Positions 1 through 12,284 of a stretch of 64,000 bases of DNA are shown here, piece by piece. How positions within the stretch are numbered: position 1 is the stretch's first letter; each line of letters begins with the position of its first letter. The DNA comes from Odontesthes bonariensis (taxonomy: Eukaryota; Chordata; Actinopteri; Atheriniformes; Atherinopsidae): positions 14,096,436 through 14,160,435 of the forward strand of contig NC_134506.1 of NCBI RefSeq assembly GCF_027942865.1, written 5' to 3'. The position numbers and the translations under genes are program-made. Below the pieces are notes generated by a model that worked only from the letters and a program-made list of their open reading frames with translations, did no database searches and was not told where the DNA came from.

Positions 1-433
1 TGGTATTTAAAAAAGCATAAAATACAGTTGAGGAGTGAGAGCCAGATAATTCCCATGTTCTTAAAGCTGTTTATCAATAATAGGTGTCAGGGATTGATTA
101 ATCTTTCAGGTTATTCCAAATATTTTTCGAGTTTTGGACTGTTGATGTGACAAAAAAGTTTGTATACCTAAGGATTTTACAAAGAGCAATACAATGTCTC
201 ATTGATCAGTTAATCCACAAATACATCAGCCCTTTTGGGATTGTGCTATGAATGCCAGAGAGTCGAGTGCCTGTTTGCACAAACAGAGCCTCACTGGTTA
301 TAATAGATGTCACTTTCAACACGAGCAGCTTTGCGAAGATAATCCGAGTTTCCAGTCTAAAAATATGATGTGACGACACACACTGTGTCATTTACCGGTT
401 TGTAATGTGGTAGCCTTTTTTTTTCAAACTCAC
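1..433 (-). other. smad6 intron 2 (partial)
   Basis: Sequence downstream of the exon 2 donor. I searched it on the minus strand for the next SMAD6 exon (expected DLSDSTLSYTET-like coding) and found none. No repeat or gene is recognisable. Confidence 0.6.
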
Positions 434-2822
434 CCAGTGGCTTGTGTTCATCTGAACAGGGCAGAGAGTATGGAGGAGGAGGCGATTCTGAAACAAAGAC
501 ACGGCAAAGTTAATGGCTGTCAACTGAGAACAAACAACTGAGAGCATCATGAGAAATGTTTACAATTTGCAGGTTGGTTTTGTTGCTGTTTAATCTGTTG
601 AGTCTGAAGCACGCAAGTGTCTGTCGAACATGCTCTTTCAACACACCAAAAGAGCCATTTCAGTGGGGATACGTCGACTGAGAAGAAAATAATATCCTAC
701 AAATGTCATTAAATCACAAATAACTTTGCTTCCTATGTCTTAAAGCAGAACATTATTTTTCTGCAATCATTCATCCGGGGGAACTCATCAGAAACACACA
801 TATCTTCCAAAGAGAGGAGCTCTAAACCCGCACAGTCCTTTCTAAACAAGGAGGCTTTAAAGCAAATGGCACCGAAATGGAATTGTAAAAGAAACCATTG
901 GCTTCTATTTTATTTGTGTTTCACTTATTTGTCTTCATAAAAATATGTTTGAATTAACCATCCACATCCATCTGTCAAATACACCTTCATCAAATTGTAT
1001 TAGATTCACCCTGGGCTTCACTTCCATAGATGTTTTCTTCTATCTTCTGTTTGTGTAACATCATCACCGGCACTTTCCATTAGATAAAATAAGACACGAT
1101 TTAAGAATCACTTTTGTATGAAATCAACTCTAAAAGCTAAGCAATGCTGCTGCTGCTGGGATAGTCCCTTCAGTCAAAAGTGGACATGGCTTTGTGGCTG
1201 CGGCCCCTTTAAGAGCAGAGCCAGTAATTGCCGGAGTCCTCAGCCAGTCAGATACCCAGCGAGTCAGTCTGGCGCCAGCACTATGCAAACTGTATATTAT
1301 CGGCACTCCTTCACCTAAATAACAAGAGGAGGACCTCCTTGTCAGAGGGAAAAGAACTGAAGTGCAACTTGAGAACGGCCTTCCTTTGGATGATGTGGGA
1401 AGCAGGAAAGTTTCGCGAAAAATTTAAATAAGTGTGTAATGTGTTTGGAGAGTGCCAAAGTCAAATCTGAGCAATGAAAAGTTTATAAAATTAGGACAGG
1501 TCGTAAAACATGAAAGGGGAGATTGTGCAGCACGTTCCGCTTGAAAATAACACATGTAAACCCTGGAATCGTTTTATAGCATCATCAGCAACAACTGGAG
1601 AAACAGAAAAAAAATGTAACTGGTGTTTTTTTTCGTGATTGACACTGTATTCGAAAAATAAGAACATTCTTCCTCAGCTGCAGGCCGCAGACAAGCAAAC
1701 TTTATCTAGGGGAAATACCCATTTATTTCATGCTATGTTTGTACAATGAGCCATCAATCTTTAGGTGGCTTTAAGTATAATTAAATTCCAGACGCACTTT
1801 AATAAGATTCCCCCTTCTTGCAAGGCCCTCCACCTGGTGTTGGACCTGCAGGGCTATTCAAAGAAGTGACAGGGGCCCTCTTGGAGATATGTGATGCTTT
1901 TGTTTCAGTAACACTTATTTAGGTGGATATTTGCAGAGTAGAAAGTATTAAATGAATATATCAACTACAAAGTTATTTTTAAAACATTCGAGTCTTTGCA
2001 GGGTATCTTCTTGGTCCAGTCAGTGCCCTATGAATTAACCTCCAACCGCATCCCCGCCCCTTCAATCTTGATGTCCTTACCTGGCCCGCATAAGCGGCTG
2101 TAGTGATAGGGATTGCAGCACACCTTAGCACTGTCCACCACGCCGAAGCTCTGGCAGTGCCACAGCGACTTCAGTCGGGCTGAAAGCGGCAGGTCGCTCC
2201 AGCGAAACAGCTTACACAAAAGATACTGTGGAGAGATGTGATGAGCGCCGAGCCGCAGCTCAGTGCTCGGCACCATGACGCACTCGCCCGGTATCCCTCC
2301 TTTGGTCTCTACAGCCTTCACCAAGGCGTCCAGAGATCTCTCCTTGAGTCTTTTTAAAAAAACATGAGCGGTGCTTGCGAGTTCCTCCTCCAGAACCGTT
2401 CGTCTCGGTGCGCACTGACAAGGGTCACCTCCATCTTTTCTCTGGGCCCAGTAAGGACTCCGAGGTCTGAGATCCCATTCCCCAAACAAACAACACGTCA
2501 CCGTCCTACTGTCGCCCTCCTGCTCCTGCGGGAAGCCACTGCGCTCTGGGACGCACATGGCACCCCGGTCATCGTCAGGCTGCTCCTCTTCCTCCCTCTC
2601 CGCGCTCTCCGCCAGGTCTCCAGCCTCCCCCGCGAGCCCCGGAGCCGGGTCAGTGTGTGTCACCGACCTCTGCTCATGCCTGTGGAGCTTTCCTGAGTGT
2701 CTGCCACACGGACCGTTCCGTCCTCCCTCACTTCGTCTGCTTCCATCCCGCCCGTCGCTCTCGGTGACCAGACGGCTTCTCCAGAGTCGCCGAACAAGAC
2801 CTGAGCGTTTCGACTTGAACAT
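434..2822 (-). CDS. smad6: SMAD6, inhibitory SMAD (exons 1-2; gene continues off the left edge)
   Basis: SMAD6 is the BMP-induced inhibitor that blocks SMAD1/5 signalling at receptors and recruits SMURF ubiquitin ligases. Exon 1 is 2822-2081, starting MFKSKRSGLVRRLWRSR, and encodes 247 codons plus one base. Recognisable SMAD6 landmarks are TVTCCLF (mid exon), LKRLKERSLD, and the divergent MH1 end CCNPYHYSRLCGP. The exon stops at a GTAAGG donor in phase 1, the human exon 1 boundary. Exon 2 is only 54 bp (487-434), with an AG acceptor and GTGAGT donor in matching phase; it encodes ESPPPPYS, the PY motif that binds SMURF WW domains, followed by DEHKPL. The later exons with the MH2 domain are not in the window. 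SMAD7 was considered, but the TVTCCLF and SRLCGP segments fit SMAD6. I cannot tell whether this is the teleost a or b copy. I see nothing else coding in intron 1 (488-2080). Confidence 0.95.
1180..1310 (-). promoter_or_regulatory. Candidate BMP/SMAD-responsive element in smad6 intron 1
   Basis: A more GC-rich stretch inside an AT-rich intron. It holds GTCT (1267-1270, the core SMAD4 site) directly abutting GGCGCC (1271-1276, the GC-type SMAD1/5 site), with further GTCAG and GCCAG repeats around 1240-1285. BMP target genes use this pair of motifs. The call rests on motifs and local composition only. Confidence 0.3.
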
Positions 2823-4206
2823 ACGACAACCTAGACAGTTTTATATGAGTCCTGTCGGTCCCGTCCCCCTCTCGGGGGATGCCACATCGATTTACACTTG
2901 TCGCCAAAGACCGGGAGTTTGTGCACGGTGCGCACAACATGCGCAGCCGGTGGTCACCGTTTTCTGTCTCTCCCGCAGCATCAGAAAGTAATGTTCAACC
3001 ATACGTAGCGTTTAACATCACTGAACGTCTGAAGAGGGAGAAGGCTACACACAGTCACTGCCCAGTGACCTGCTGTTGCCAACTCAATTAAGCCACAACT
3101 TTTGCCAGCCCTCTCACAAAGCCTCCAACTCCCCAACACTCTGGAGATCCCGAACACAATTCACGAAACATAGTCAGACTGCCCAAGGACCAGGCTCAGT
3201 TTACATGAACGAAAAACATCAGAACCATGAACCCAAAGTTTTCCAGAGTTTCGCCTTGATCTCTGCGAACCCCTCGGTCCTTCATTCACCCCGAAATAAA
3301 TCCTCCCAACCTTGAAATCCCGATCGTTTATGTAGCTGGGAGCAACAATTCCGCGCCGGTGACCCGGCATAAAACAGAGATGTTCGGGGACTGCGGTGAC
3401 AAACTCCAGGACGGATTCCGTGCTGAGAAGTTGTTTTAAAGAGAGCTGGAATTACTCTACTCTCCACTCCCCTGCAAGACTTTTTTCGGACGCACTCACA
3501 TGCACGCACACACAAACACACACGCTCAGGCACAAGCGCACGCGCTGCCGCGCACATACAGTCAAGCCAAAGAGGATAAAACCCGGATCCCACGACTGTT
3601 ATTTTCAAAATAAGAAACAACCGTTAAACAGCCAATTTGAAGGATTAAATATATATTTTATGAACCAAATTTTCATCATATAGCAAATGAAACTGTAAAA
3701 TAAAAAGCTGAAATAAAGGGTTTAGATCTAGGAAGACTAAAGTCGAGCCTTTCTTTTACACATCTAACATTTCCAATGAAGATTCTTGGAATACTTCGTT
3801 TTCATGCTATTTCTAGGAAATTAATTTAAATACATTTGAATAGTAAAACATGGTAAATCATTTAGATGTGTGTTTGGAGGCTGAGTCTTTTATGAATGTA
3901 CGCATACAGAACCCACCTTGTGTAAGACTCAAAGATTCTTGGATCCATTAAAGAAATAGGAATGAAAATTTTACTTTCCAAGGTAATGATCTGATCAGCC
4001 CTCGATCGAGACATTGACATTGATATGTGTGCAACAAAAAGCCAATTTTCCCCGGACTGTCGTCTTGCTTTTATGTTGAAATCAAAATCACCCACTTCTC
4101 CGTGTCTCTCTGTCTACTTTGACAATTTCTCTCTCTCTCTCTTGCTCACACTGGGCCCCAGAGGAAAGCTCTGGAGCCATTGGTTGATTCCCGCCATCAT
4201 GTGCCA
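2823..4206. other. smad6 5' flank: 5' UTR and probable promoter
   Basis: Non-coding DNA upstream of the smad6 start codon, CpG- and GC-rich near 2823-3000 and again at 3340-3600, with a purine/pyrimidine-alternating CA/CG stretch at 3500-3560. Open frames here are short and unlike any family I know. The transcription start cannot be fixed from sequence; no TATA box stands out. Confidence 0.5.
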
Positions 4207-4225
4207 GTCTAGACACTTTGGCGGC
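4207..4225 (-). promoter_or_regulatory. Palindromic SMAD-binding element with spaced GC-SBE
   Basis: 4207-4214 is the perfect palindromic SMAD-binding element GTCTAGAC. Five bases further on is GGCGGC (4220-4225). Read on the minus strand this is GCCGCC-N5-GTCT, close to the GC-site/N5/GTCT layout bound by SMAD1/5-SMAD4 complexes. It lies about 1.4 kb upstream of the smad6 ATG, and SMAD6 is a classical direct BMP target. Function is inferred. Confidence 0.4.
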
Positions 4226-4866
4226 TGGGAGACGCACTGATTGTTGCGCAAACACGGTTTCAAGTTTCTTAACTCTTAAAGACGCAACATCCTGCTCTGC
4301 TGTGCTCACCCTGGATATGTTCAGCAGCTAAAATCACACTGAGCAACAGTGAACATATCGATACATTTATTCATATAAATGTAAATGCTGAAGCTTTAAT
4401 TGATAGATTGTATCCAGCGTGGACCTACTTAGCATATAGCCATATTACAATTATAAAGCCAAGAAGAGTAATAGAGCATCCTAATTAACTTAAAGATGTA
4501 AGATAATTATATGCAGGAACTGAGTGTCTTGATTGGTTGAGGCTTTCATTTTTAGCCTTATAGACAGGCATCAAGAGCTAAAGTGCACACAGATAAATTT
4601 GTGTACAACAGATTCCCGGCATGCAGCTTGTGAGACTTAAAATCAGTGCGTACCTTTACATTTTTTATTTCAGTGCCAGACATCCTGATTAATAAAACCT
4701 TACTTTTACAGAAAAATATTTGGTAGTTATTTTCTCCCAGTGGTGTCACAGCAATAAAGTCACAGTTTTATGGAATTAGACAAATAAAGAGTTTGATGAT
4801 CTCTTCTGTTTAACACGTAAACAGCAGGTAATGTTTTTAAACAGACAGTTGTCTCACAGCTGATCA

Positions 4867-5060
4867 GGTAAAGGTTGCCCAGTAATTACAGGGTTAGAGG
4901 TTCAAACCCAGGCTCCTCCTGCGTATGTCTTACGGCAAGACACTGAACCCCCAAAATGCTTGTGATGGTCGAGATAAGCACCCTGGGCTTCAAGTGGGGG
5001 TTAGTGTTTCCAGCAGTGTCGATTCCACTGCCTGTGCCTGTGCCAACATGACTGCTCCCA
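4867..5060 (+). repeat. tRNA-derived SINE fragment
   Basis: Contains GGGTTAGAGGTTCAAACCC, a B-box-like tRNA segment, followed by CTCCTCCTG and GCAAGACACTGAACCCCC. This is the familiar body of teleost tRNA-derived SINEs ending in the 'progress to CAAGACACTGAACCC' segment. It is diverged and truncated, so it is not a functional tRNA gene. The boundaries are approximate. Confidence 0.6.
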
Positions 5061-8000
5061 CAGACTGAGCATTTTATAAGCTATGGCGTTATAGCTGTCG
5101 GGTGGGGGTCAGTATAGTGTTCGTTTTGGGTGAAGTGTTAACTCCATGTATCAGTGACATGATGTGTGCTGGTCCAGCACCAGTGGGCACAACCTGAAAG
5201 TGTATGAGCAACTACTGGACTGGCTGTGGAAGCGAGAGTCAAGTTACAACGAGAGAGGGTGAGAGTTGAGGATGAAGAGGAAGGCAGTTTTTGTGTGTTT
5301 GTGTGTGAGTGTGTGGCTTCACTGGGCACCTGTTCAAAATGTGCCCCCCCCTCCTGTGTAACTCAATCGGATGCAGGGATGCAGAGAGGGAAGAAAGAAG
5401 TATTTTTCAAGAGCTTCATCCAGAGCTGAATGTTTCAGTGGCCACATAAGCCCCACTGCGGTCACGGCAACCACGAGAATCTTGATTTATAGATCTTTAA
5501 AAAAATCAACAGCCAGAACTTTTCTTTTTCCAGAAACTTGCGAGACGTTGCTCTATAATATTGTTTTCTGTGACTCATTTATAATACTAAAAAGAAAAAG
5601 AAAAAAAATAATAAATTAGGTTATTACCCTATTTGAGTCAAACACATAAATCAAAGTGGGTGCAACATGCATGTACAATGCATTCCAAGAATCCATCACA
5701 CAGTGGTGCATCATGTTGTCAAAGAGAAATAAAAACAGCAGGTTTATGACCAGGTCAGGCGTGGCTTATAGACTCAGTGAGTTTTTATCTGCTTTGTAGA
5801 AGTTTTAATTGCACACACTCACACAAAGCAGGAACACTTTGAGATCTGCTTAATGTCATCATACTTTGTGTTGGATAAAAAGTACATGCGTGATTTAGAT
5901 TTAATCGGGAATACAGTCATACAGTTTGTGATATTGAGAGTAACAACAACATATAAAAAGGCCAGAACCAAAGTTCAAACAAGAGTGGTAATAAACATGA
6001 GTCACAGAGGTTCAGTAACCTGAACATTATTCACTTCAAATCACATCCCACTCTAATATACATTTAAAGTCAAATATAAGTCCCACAGTGTTCAATGTAA
6101 CTACTTTTATACACAAAGAGCAATGTGTTCATGTATAATACAAGATTTATGTACAAAAAATACCAATTAAATTTCTGAAAGCTGCACCACAGTAATGTCA
6201 TATCTAATCTATTATATTGTAAGAGCTATCTTTGTATAAATACAGCGCTTTGGGGATGTATTTCTGACAAAATCAGTTAAATGAATTTGAATTCAATTAT
6301 ATTGTATTAATCCCCCAAATGGAAAATGATATTGCAGCAGTATAAATTATCATTAAAGATATGCTGTTCTTATGGATAGAAAACAAAAACATTAAGTATA
6401 AATCAGCAGACAAACATTTGAGAAAGTTGAAGTGTCGCAGAGAGGAAGGTGTGGTTGATATATTCAGAGATCACAACGAATCTATTGGAGTGTTGTTTAT
6501 GTAGCATGGCAACAACTTAGCTGATGATGTCACACAGCGCCAGCAGGTAACACAGCTGAATTCTTCATTGGCAGGAACTCACAAACCAACAGATCGACAA
6601 CTGGGGTGCAGAGACGCTTCTTCTCAGTGAGATGACCAGGATTACACCATCTGTTGTGAACAAGCGCTGGAATCCTCCTTCTTTACTGTTACCGCTCTGT
6701 CTGCAGTCTCTGTCTTTCCACATAGTCATCAAGCTGAGTATATTAACAATCAAAATGAGAATGAACATATCAACATATTTTTGTGTGATGTGTCATTTGA
6801 TTAGACATGGAACTGAACATTCTACATTCAGAGGAGCGGAAACGGGTAAATAACCGAAGTATGTCCACAGCCATGATGCTGTGAACCGTGGGGGAAAAAG
6901 ACATTCTGCTGCTTCTAACTTTCTCTGTGGCAGATCGTTGTACTTCTAAGTACAGCTGAATTCACTGTACAGACGTTTTGAAGTTACTTCAATTGTGATT
7001 TGGTTACTGACACGTTTAGCAGTCTGACAAAAGCAACAGAATAATATGTGAACGACAGCAGATTTATTTGGAATTTGGCTGTATTAAATTATACTCACGC
7101 TTTGCTTTTTTCAAATTTTTACAAATTGCTGCCAGCTTGCTCTTGTGGTTATTCTTTGTTGTTTCTGACTTTTTCTTTTTGTATGGACCGGACGGAAACT
7201 TTGGAACATGTACAAAGTGCCAAGAGCTAGTTTGAGTTTAGTTGACCGCATACATGCAGCGATTCAACCCCAAGCTGCATTATGTGTGTTATGTGTGTTA
7301 GTCTGGTTAGTCTGGTACGATTTTGGTAAGGCTAACACAATAATTAGTTTTTTCCAGTGTCATGTAACCATAGCGATTGAAATGGAAGCTTTTAATACAA
7401 GATTAACTCAGTTAGGCATTTCTGGACATTTTATGGCTTCATTAGATTCAGCTGTGAGATCGCAAGAAAAGAAGGAAGAAAGAGATGGAAAATCAAGAGT
7501 CACCGTCTGGATTTAATATCAGGACATTAATAATCATCGTCTACTTCTTAAACATTTAGGACATCTGCATGGCACCAATCAGAAATACTAATCAGCACTG
7601 CACTAACACACACTCTGCTGCAGAAGGACTTAAAACATTTGTATGAAATGAATCAACAAACTAAATTTTGTAAGAATTTTGTCTTTAAACAAATAATCCC
7701 AGCAACCTAGTTTTTGTGTGTGGAGGCTGGAATCTCAACAACTCATACAACATAAAGCATGATATTTTTTTTGTTGTTCTGTGTGTGAACTTAATCTTTA
7801 GCTGAATCTGTGTCAGGCTATCAGTTGCCATCAGTTTTGCTACTCTTGCCAAATAAAAGCATGCTGGTTGTGTGTGATGGTGATGAGAGGTGTGTGTGTG
7901 TGCGTATGTGTGGAGAGAAAGCGTGGGAAGAGGGTGGTGGTGGCGGTGTATAAAGGTTGGTGGGAGAGTAGACAGGGTGTCCGGCACCAAACCACCTCCC

Positions 8001-8279
8001 AAAATAAACGCCGTCCCTGCGTCTCTGTGTCTGTCCAGCGGCAGACCTGCGGGCTCCCACTGCGGCAGCAGCAGCAGCAGCAGCAGATAGGAGTCTGGGG
8101 CCAGGCGGCCTGTCACAGGAACAACATGTCATCAGCTTCATTGCTCCTCTAATGGCTCTACTCTACAGCAGAGACATGGCAGACAGCGTGTTGCCCCACC
8201 AAGGCGGCAGTTTATTCTGCACTTACACACACACATACATGTATACATAAACATTCACGCACAAACACTCCCGCTGCCC
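5061..8279. other. Non-coding region upstream of smad6
   Basis: No supported gene. The stretch includes GT/CA-rich simple sequence at 7880-7920 and 8220-8270, and a (CAG)7 run at about 8065-8086. Short open frames here are low complexity (Ser, Gln, His or Cys-Val runs) and show no family resemblance. Confidence 0.5.
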
Positions 8280-8490
8280 ACTCCCAGCCACTTATAGGCC
8301 AGCACTGCAGAGACTAGCAGGCCCCGTTATAAAAACATTAAGGGATGCTGGAGATAATGTCTGGCTAGACCTCTGGACCCAGGCCAGGCTGTTCTTATCC
8401 TGATGTCCATAGGAATCCCTGCGTACAATTTCTGCCAAGTTAGTGACATTAGCCAGCAAAAATATTTATCTGTTTGGAGCTCTTCCTGAC
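8280..8490. promoter_or_regulatory. Candidate enhancer: GATA, paired SMAD and A/T-rich (MEF2/CArG-like) sites
   Basis: Within 200 bp I see CTTATAGG (8291-8298, CArG-like), AGATAA (8352-8357, GATA), an inverted pair of SMAD sites GTCT-N4-AGAC (8359-8370), CTTATC (8395-8400, GATA) and AAAAATATTTATCTG (8459-8473; MEF2-like, with another GATA site). It is about 5.5 kb upstream of smad6, a gene active in endothelium and heart valve. Assignment to smad6 is inference. Confidence 0.3.
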
Positions 8491-11400
8491 TTCAAGGAAA
8501 AGGCCAACTCTTTAGAAAATGTACTAATTTACCTTCTTTCAAAGAGTTACATTAGGTCAATTCATTAATTTCTCAAGGCTTCACTTGTTTTAATCAATAC
8601 ACCATAACAAAGCAAGTTAAAAGGACACATGCGCTTTGTCAACAGTGTTTTATTGTTTCAAATTAAGCATCAAATGTACTTTGTCAAAGACTTTTGGCAG
8701 ACATGAAACATGTATGATTGCATGCTTTTGCTGATGGAAGATTTTTTTTTTCCCTCTAACAATTGCTTACCTAGTATCAGTTATGGTTAAAGTTAGACTG
8801 CCAACACAAAATGCAACACAAGGCAACACAAAATGTCAGAACAGCAGCACTATATTTTTGGAGCTTTCATAAAATACAAACATTGATAGTTGTGTTCCTG
8901 TTTTTAACTAAAATTGTTAATGCCAGGTACAAAAGGTCAACTATACAGCTCCCAATGGCATTTTAGGAATTACAAATTCAGAGAAAAAAAAAATCTAAGA
9001 AATGCAACCAGAAGTTAGTTTTTCTATTCAGTAAACTGGGTAAGGTTTCCTTCCTGACTTTCACATTTACGTCAATGCCCTTAACCTAATGCACCAGATA
9101 GGATATTAGACAAAATCTTGGAAGCTGATGTTGGAAAGTGTTTGGAATAGGGCATTGGATGAATTCGACAGCCCAAATTTGTTACATTCATATCGGTAAT
9201 TTATTCTTACCCTTAAATACAACCTATAAAGATGTCCTGTAAAGTACCACACATTCTCAAGTCTTTCTGTTAAAAAGCCACAAAAATTTCAAAAGGATGA
9301 AGGAGAGGGAAGTTGGACATCATCCAATCGTTCATACGCTTGTGACAAGAGTTCAAGACTAACACATGACAACAGTTTTTTCCCTTCTGAGTTACTATCA
9401 AGGACACTTTACCAAAACACTTTTGTCACTTTCTGGTGGATTTGGGCAATAACATTAGTTGGCTAAGATTAATTAAGATCACGATTAAGGTCAAAAGACA
9501 CTCTTGTTACAACACGACCGTCACCCTTGTGGACTTCCTCATTGATTGTCTTGGTTCCACGTAAACACAAAGTGCTACTATGAATTTTTATCCTTTCCTG
9601 GTTGGCCAACAGCTTCACTTGGTCAGAGTTAGAAAAGGATATGAATAGGACCAACATACACTCTTCGAACAAATGCAACCGTAAGTGTCACCTTGATGGA
9701 TGCCATGTTTACAGTTCACATGCAGCTGCTCTCAAGACCACTAGAGGTTGCATATATCTTTACTTATGTAATTGTAGGCTGTTTCAGCCAGTATGAATGT
9801 CACATGGGGATGTATTTGGGCTAAGAATAATTTCGATTAACCATCTATTAATCGTCATCTAACATGGGCAAGATTCAACCAATCAGAGTAAACAACAGAG
9901 CGGAGCCAGTTGGCAAAGTCAAACTCAAGCTGAAGCTTTTTTGGAGAAGAGCAAAAATATATTCCTCTCAGAAAAACCTTTCGTTGTTCTTTATCCTTTT
10001 AATTTAGTGGAAAAATACTCCTTAGTTCTCATTTTTATGCGTCATGTTTCAAGCACTGAAGTCATCGCACCACTGTTGACTCTTGTTAAAGTTACAATCC
10101 TCCCATAGCTGCCAATATAGGACACTAACTGGTCCGAAACTTATTGAAAGTAAGATGCTTTCACTCCTGACTGGAACTAACTGAGTAACAAAAAGCTAGC
10201 TCACACAGTGGTGCAAAAAGTTAATTTGTTATTCTTGATCCAATAAAACAAAACATTAGAAGAAGAAGTTGTAACTATTGCACATTTTTTGCTTTTCTGA
10301 TTCTTCTTTAGTTAAAGTTCCTGTTAGTAGGATTAAAGGGACCTGTGGACAGAAGAGCAACATTTTCATTCAGAACTATGTTTTTCATTATTGTCACATC
10401 ATATAAATCTTAGTGTTTTCTTACAAGAAGCCATTTATGCCTCAGATGGTGATGATCGCCTTCCGACAAGTCCATCATGTTGCATTTCTGTGTTCTTGGT
10501 GTGCCAGAGTCGATTTATTTATTGATTCATTCATTTCACATTTCTAGCATATCTAGGGGATGATAAGGACATGGGTCGTCAATTGGTTGCAATCTGCAAC
10601 TTCACCAGATGTCCCTAAATAATACAAACTGCTCCTTTAAAGGATTTTCACGTCTGTTGGTGAGTGCGTTATTCTTAAATGCCTAAATTACATCATCAGG
10701 TCCGACTTCACACATATGAGCTGCACTAAAGGCAGCTTTGAAATACAGATATGATGGCAGGGAGCTGAAACTAGCTGACTGTTAGTTTGGATGAAAAGCT
10801 GGAAACGGGTTAACAGCGAGCCTTTATTGTTTTCCCTTGTGAGATTCAGGGGATCCAGTAGGATTCAGTTTCTGTGTTTGAAAATGTGCTGTTCTTTTAT
10901 CAAGCTTAGCTATACTCCTTCTTTCTTTAGCTGAGGATGTGATGATTATGATCATCTCATTCTCTAACATTAAACTATAATGTTAGACCAAATCAAAGTT
11001 AGTCCAGCATAGATCTGTGAAAAGGTAAAAACTATCTGCCAAAATCTCTCAAAAACAAAATGCAAGAATGCAAATATAATTGAAATTCACTTCAGTCCTA
11101 CAGTGCTCAGCTTGAAGGTCCCTTAGTGCAAAAATATTGATGCAGTATCTCATCTCAGCCTTCAGCAAAACAAACTCTACATCCTAAGAAAGTGAAAATC
11201 AAGATGCCTAACTCTCCTTGTTAACATTTCCTAGTTCAGCACACACTCTTCCATTTGTTCTGGACTCCTGGCACCAGAGAGAGGCGTAATCAAGCCTCTC
11301 AAAATGCCTCAACTGTCCCTTTGAAATGAATTTCCATAGTTTTTTTTCATTCGCCACATATTTATTTTTCTTCCCTGTCTCTGCTGGTCTAACTCTCACG

Positions 11401-12157
11401 CTCACAACTGGGGCTAATCGAGCTGCTGAGTGTAGTTAGCTCATTAATCACTCGTCTCCTCTCTCCACTCTGTTCTGAGAAACAGAGTCACTAATTAATG
11501 GAAAGCACTTTATGACAGAACACAGGGGTTTCCTGGAAATTAACCATTAATCTAGACTTCCATTATATGTCTAACAGTATGAGGTGGGTGGGGATGGATG
11601 AGTTGGAAATTCTGGAAAAGGGTGATCAGGAATACAATGTTGGAAACTAGGTTTAAGTGAAAATAACAAAGTATAGAAGACTTCATTATAACGTTAATGG
11701 AAGCAGGTGAACAGCCATGCAGGTTGCTGGATGCTGGCTGTAGGTTAGAACACAACTTTTAAGCGAAATAATAACAAACAGTTGTGTTTGTGTGCACTGA
11801 AGTGACCTCACACAACTGTTTTGGTATGTTTCTAGCCTTTATGAGAAAAAAAGAAGTGGAATGACACACAACACAGACTCTTATTGTTCAATCTCACACA
11901 GAACATCACAATTACACGCTTATGTGCCACAGGCCATCAGGAAATTATTATCACTGGATGCATCATATTTCCCCATCTAACCAGACCACTGGAAATTGTT
12001 CAGTATAAATTCCTCTTGATTTCATATCCTGTTACACTTAAAGGACATTTGAGGTTTTACCATGTCCTTCTTTATCAACCAGTTCAACAGAAACACTGTT
12101 GCTAGAAAATGTATTTGGTTACATACATTTTGAGATTTCCTGTGAGCTGTGTCAGTT
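8491..12157. other. AT-rich intergenic DNA
   Basis: I find no gene or recognisable transposon. Around 11415-11560 there is a cluster of homeodomain-type ATTA/TAAT cores (CTCATTAATC, CTAATTAATGG, CCATTAATC) that looks like a possible conserved non-coding element. Confidence 0.5.
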
Positions 12158-12169
12158 CGGTTATTCAAT
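12158..12169. repeat. Target site duplication of LINE (right copy at 15864-15875)
   Basis: The 12-mer CGGTTATTCAAT occurs here and again at 15864-15875, exactly bracketing the LINE. A perfect 12-bp match flanking a 3.7-kb insertion is the signature of target-primed reverse transcription and marks the 3' (12170) and 5' (15863) ends of the element. Confidence 0.88.
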
Positions 12170-12284
12170 ACATCTTGTGATGCAAGATCTTGGACACATC
12201 ATCAGTGATAGTACCTGGGGTCACAGGGGGTTTCGGGTCTTTCAACTTCAGACCCCCTCACCCAGGCGACCCGACCGGGAGTGA

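Noticed and set aside
2028-2080. Extension of smad6 exon 1 to the stop at 2028
   Set aside because: The GTAAGG donor at 2080 matches the family exon boundary and joins in phase to exon 2 at 487; the extra residues are intron read-through.
2364-2991. Plus-strand frames opposite smad6 exon 1
   Set aside because: Shadows of the GC-rich minus-strand exon; no family resemblance.
7685-8152. Protein-coding gene with Gln/Ser runs
   Set aside because: Several frames are open only because of CAG and GT/CA simple sequence; there are no splice-supported exons and no recognisable domain.
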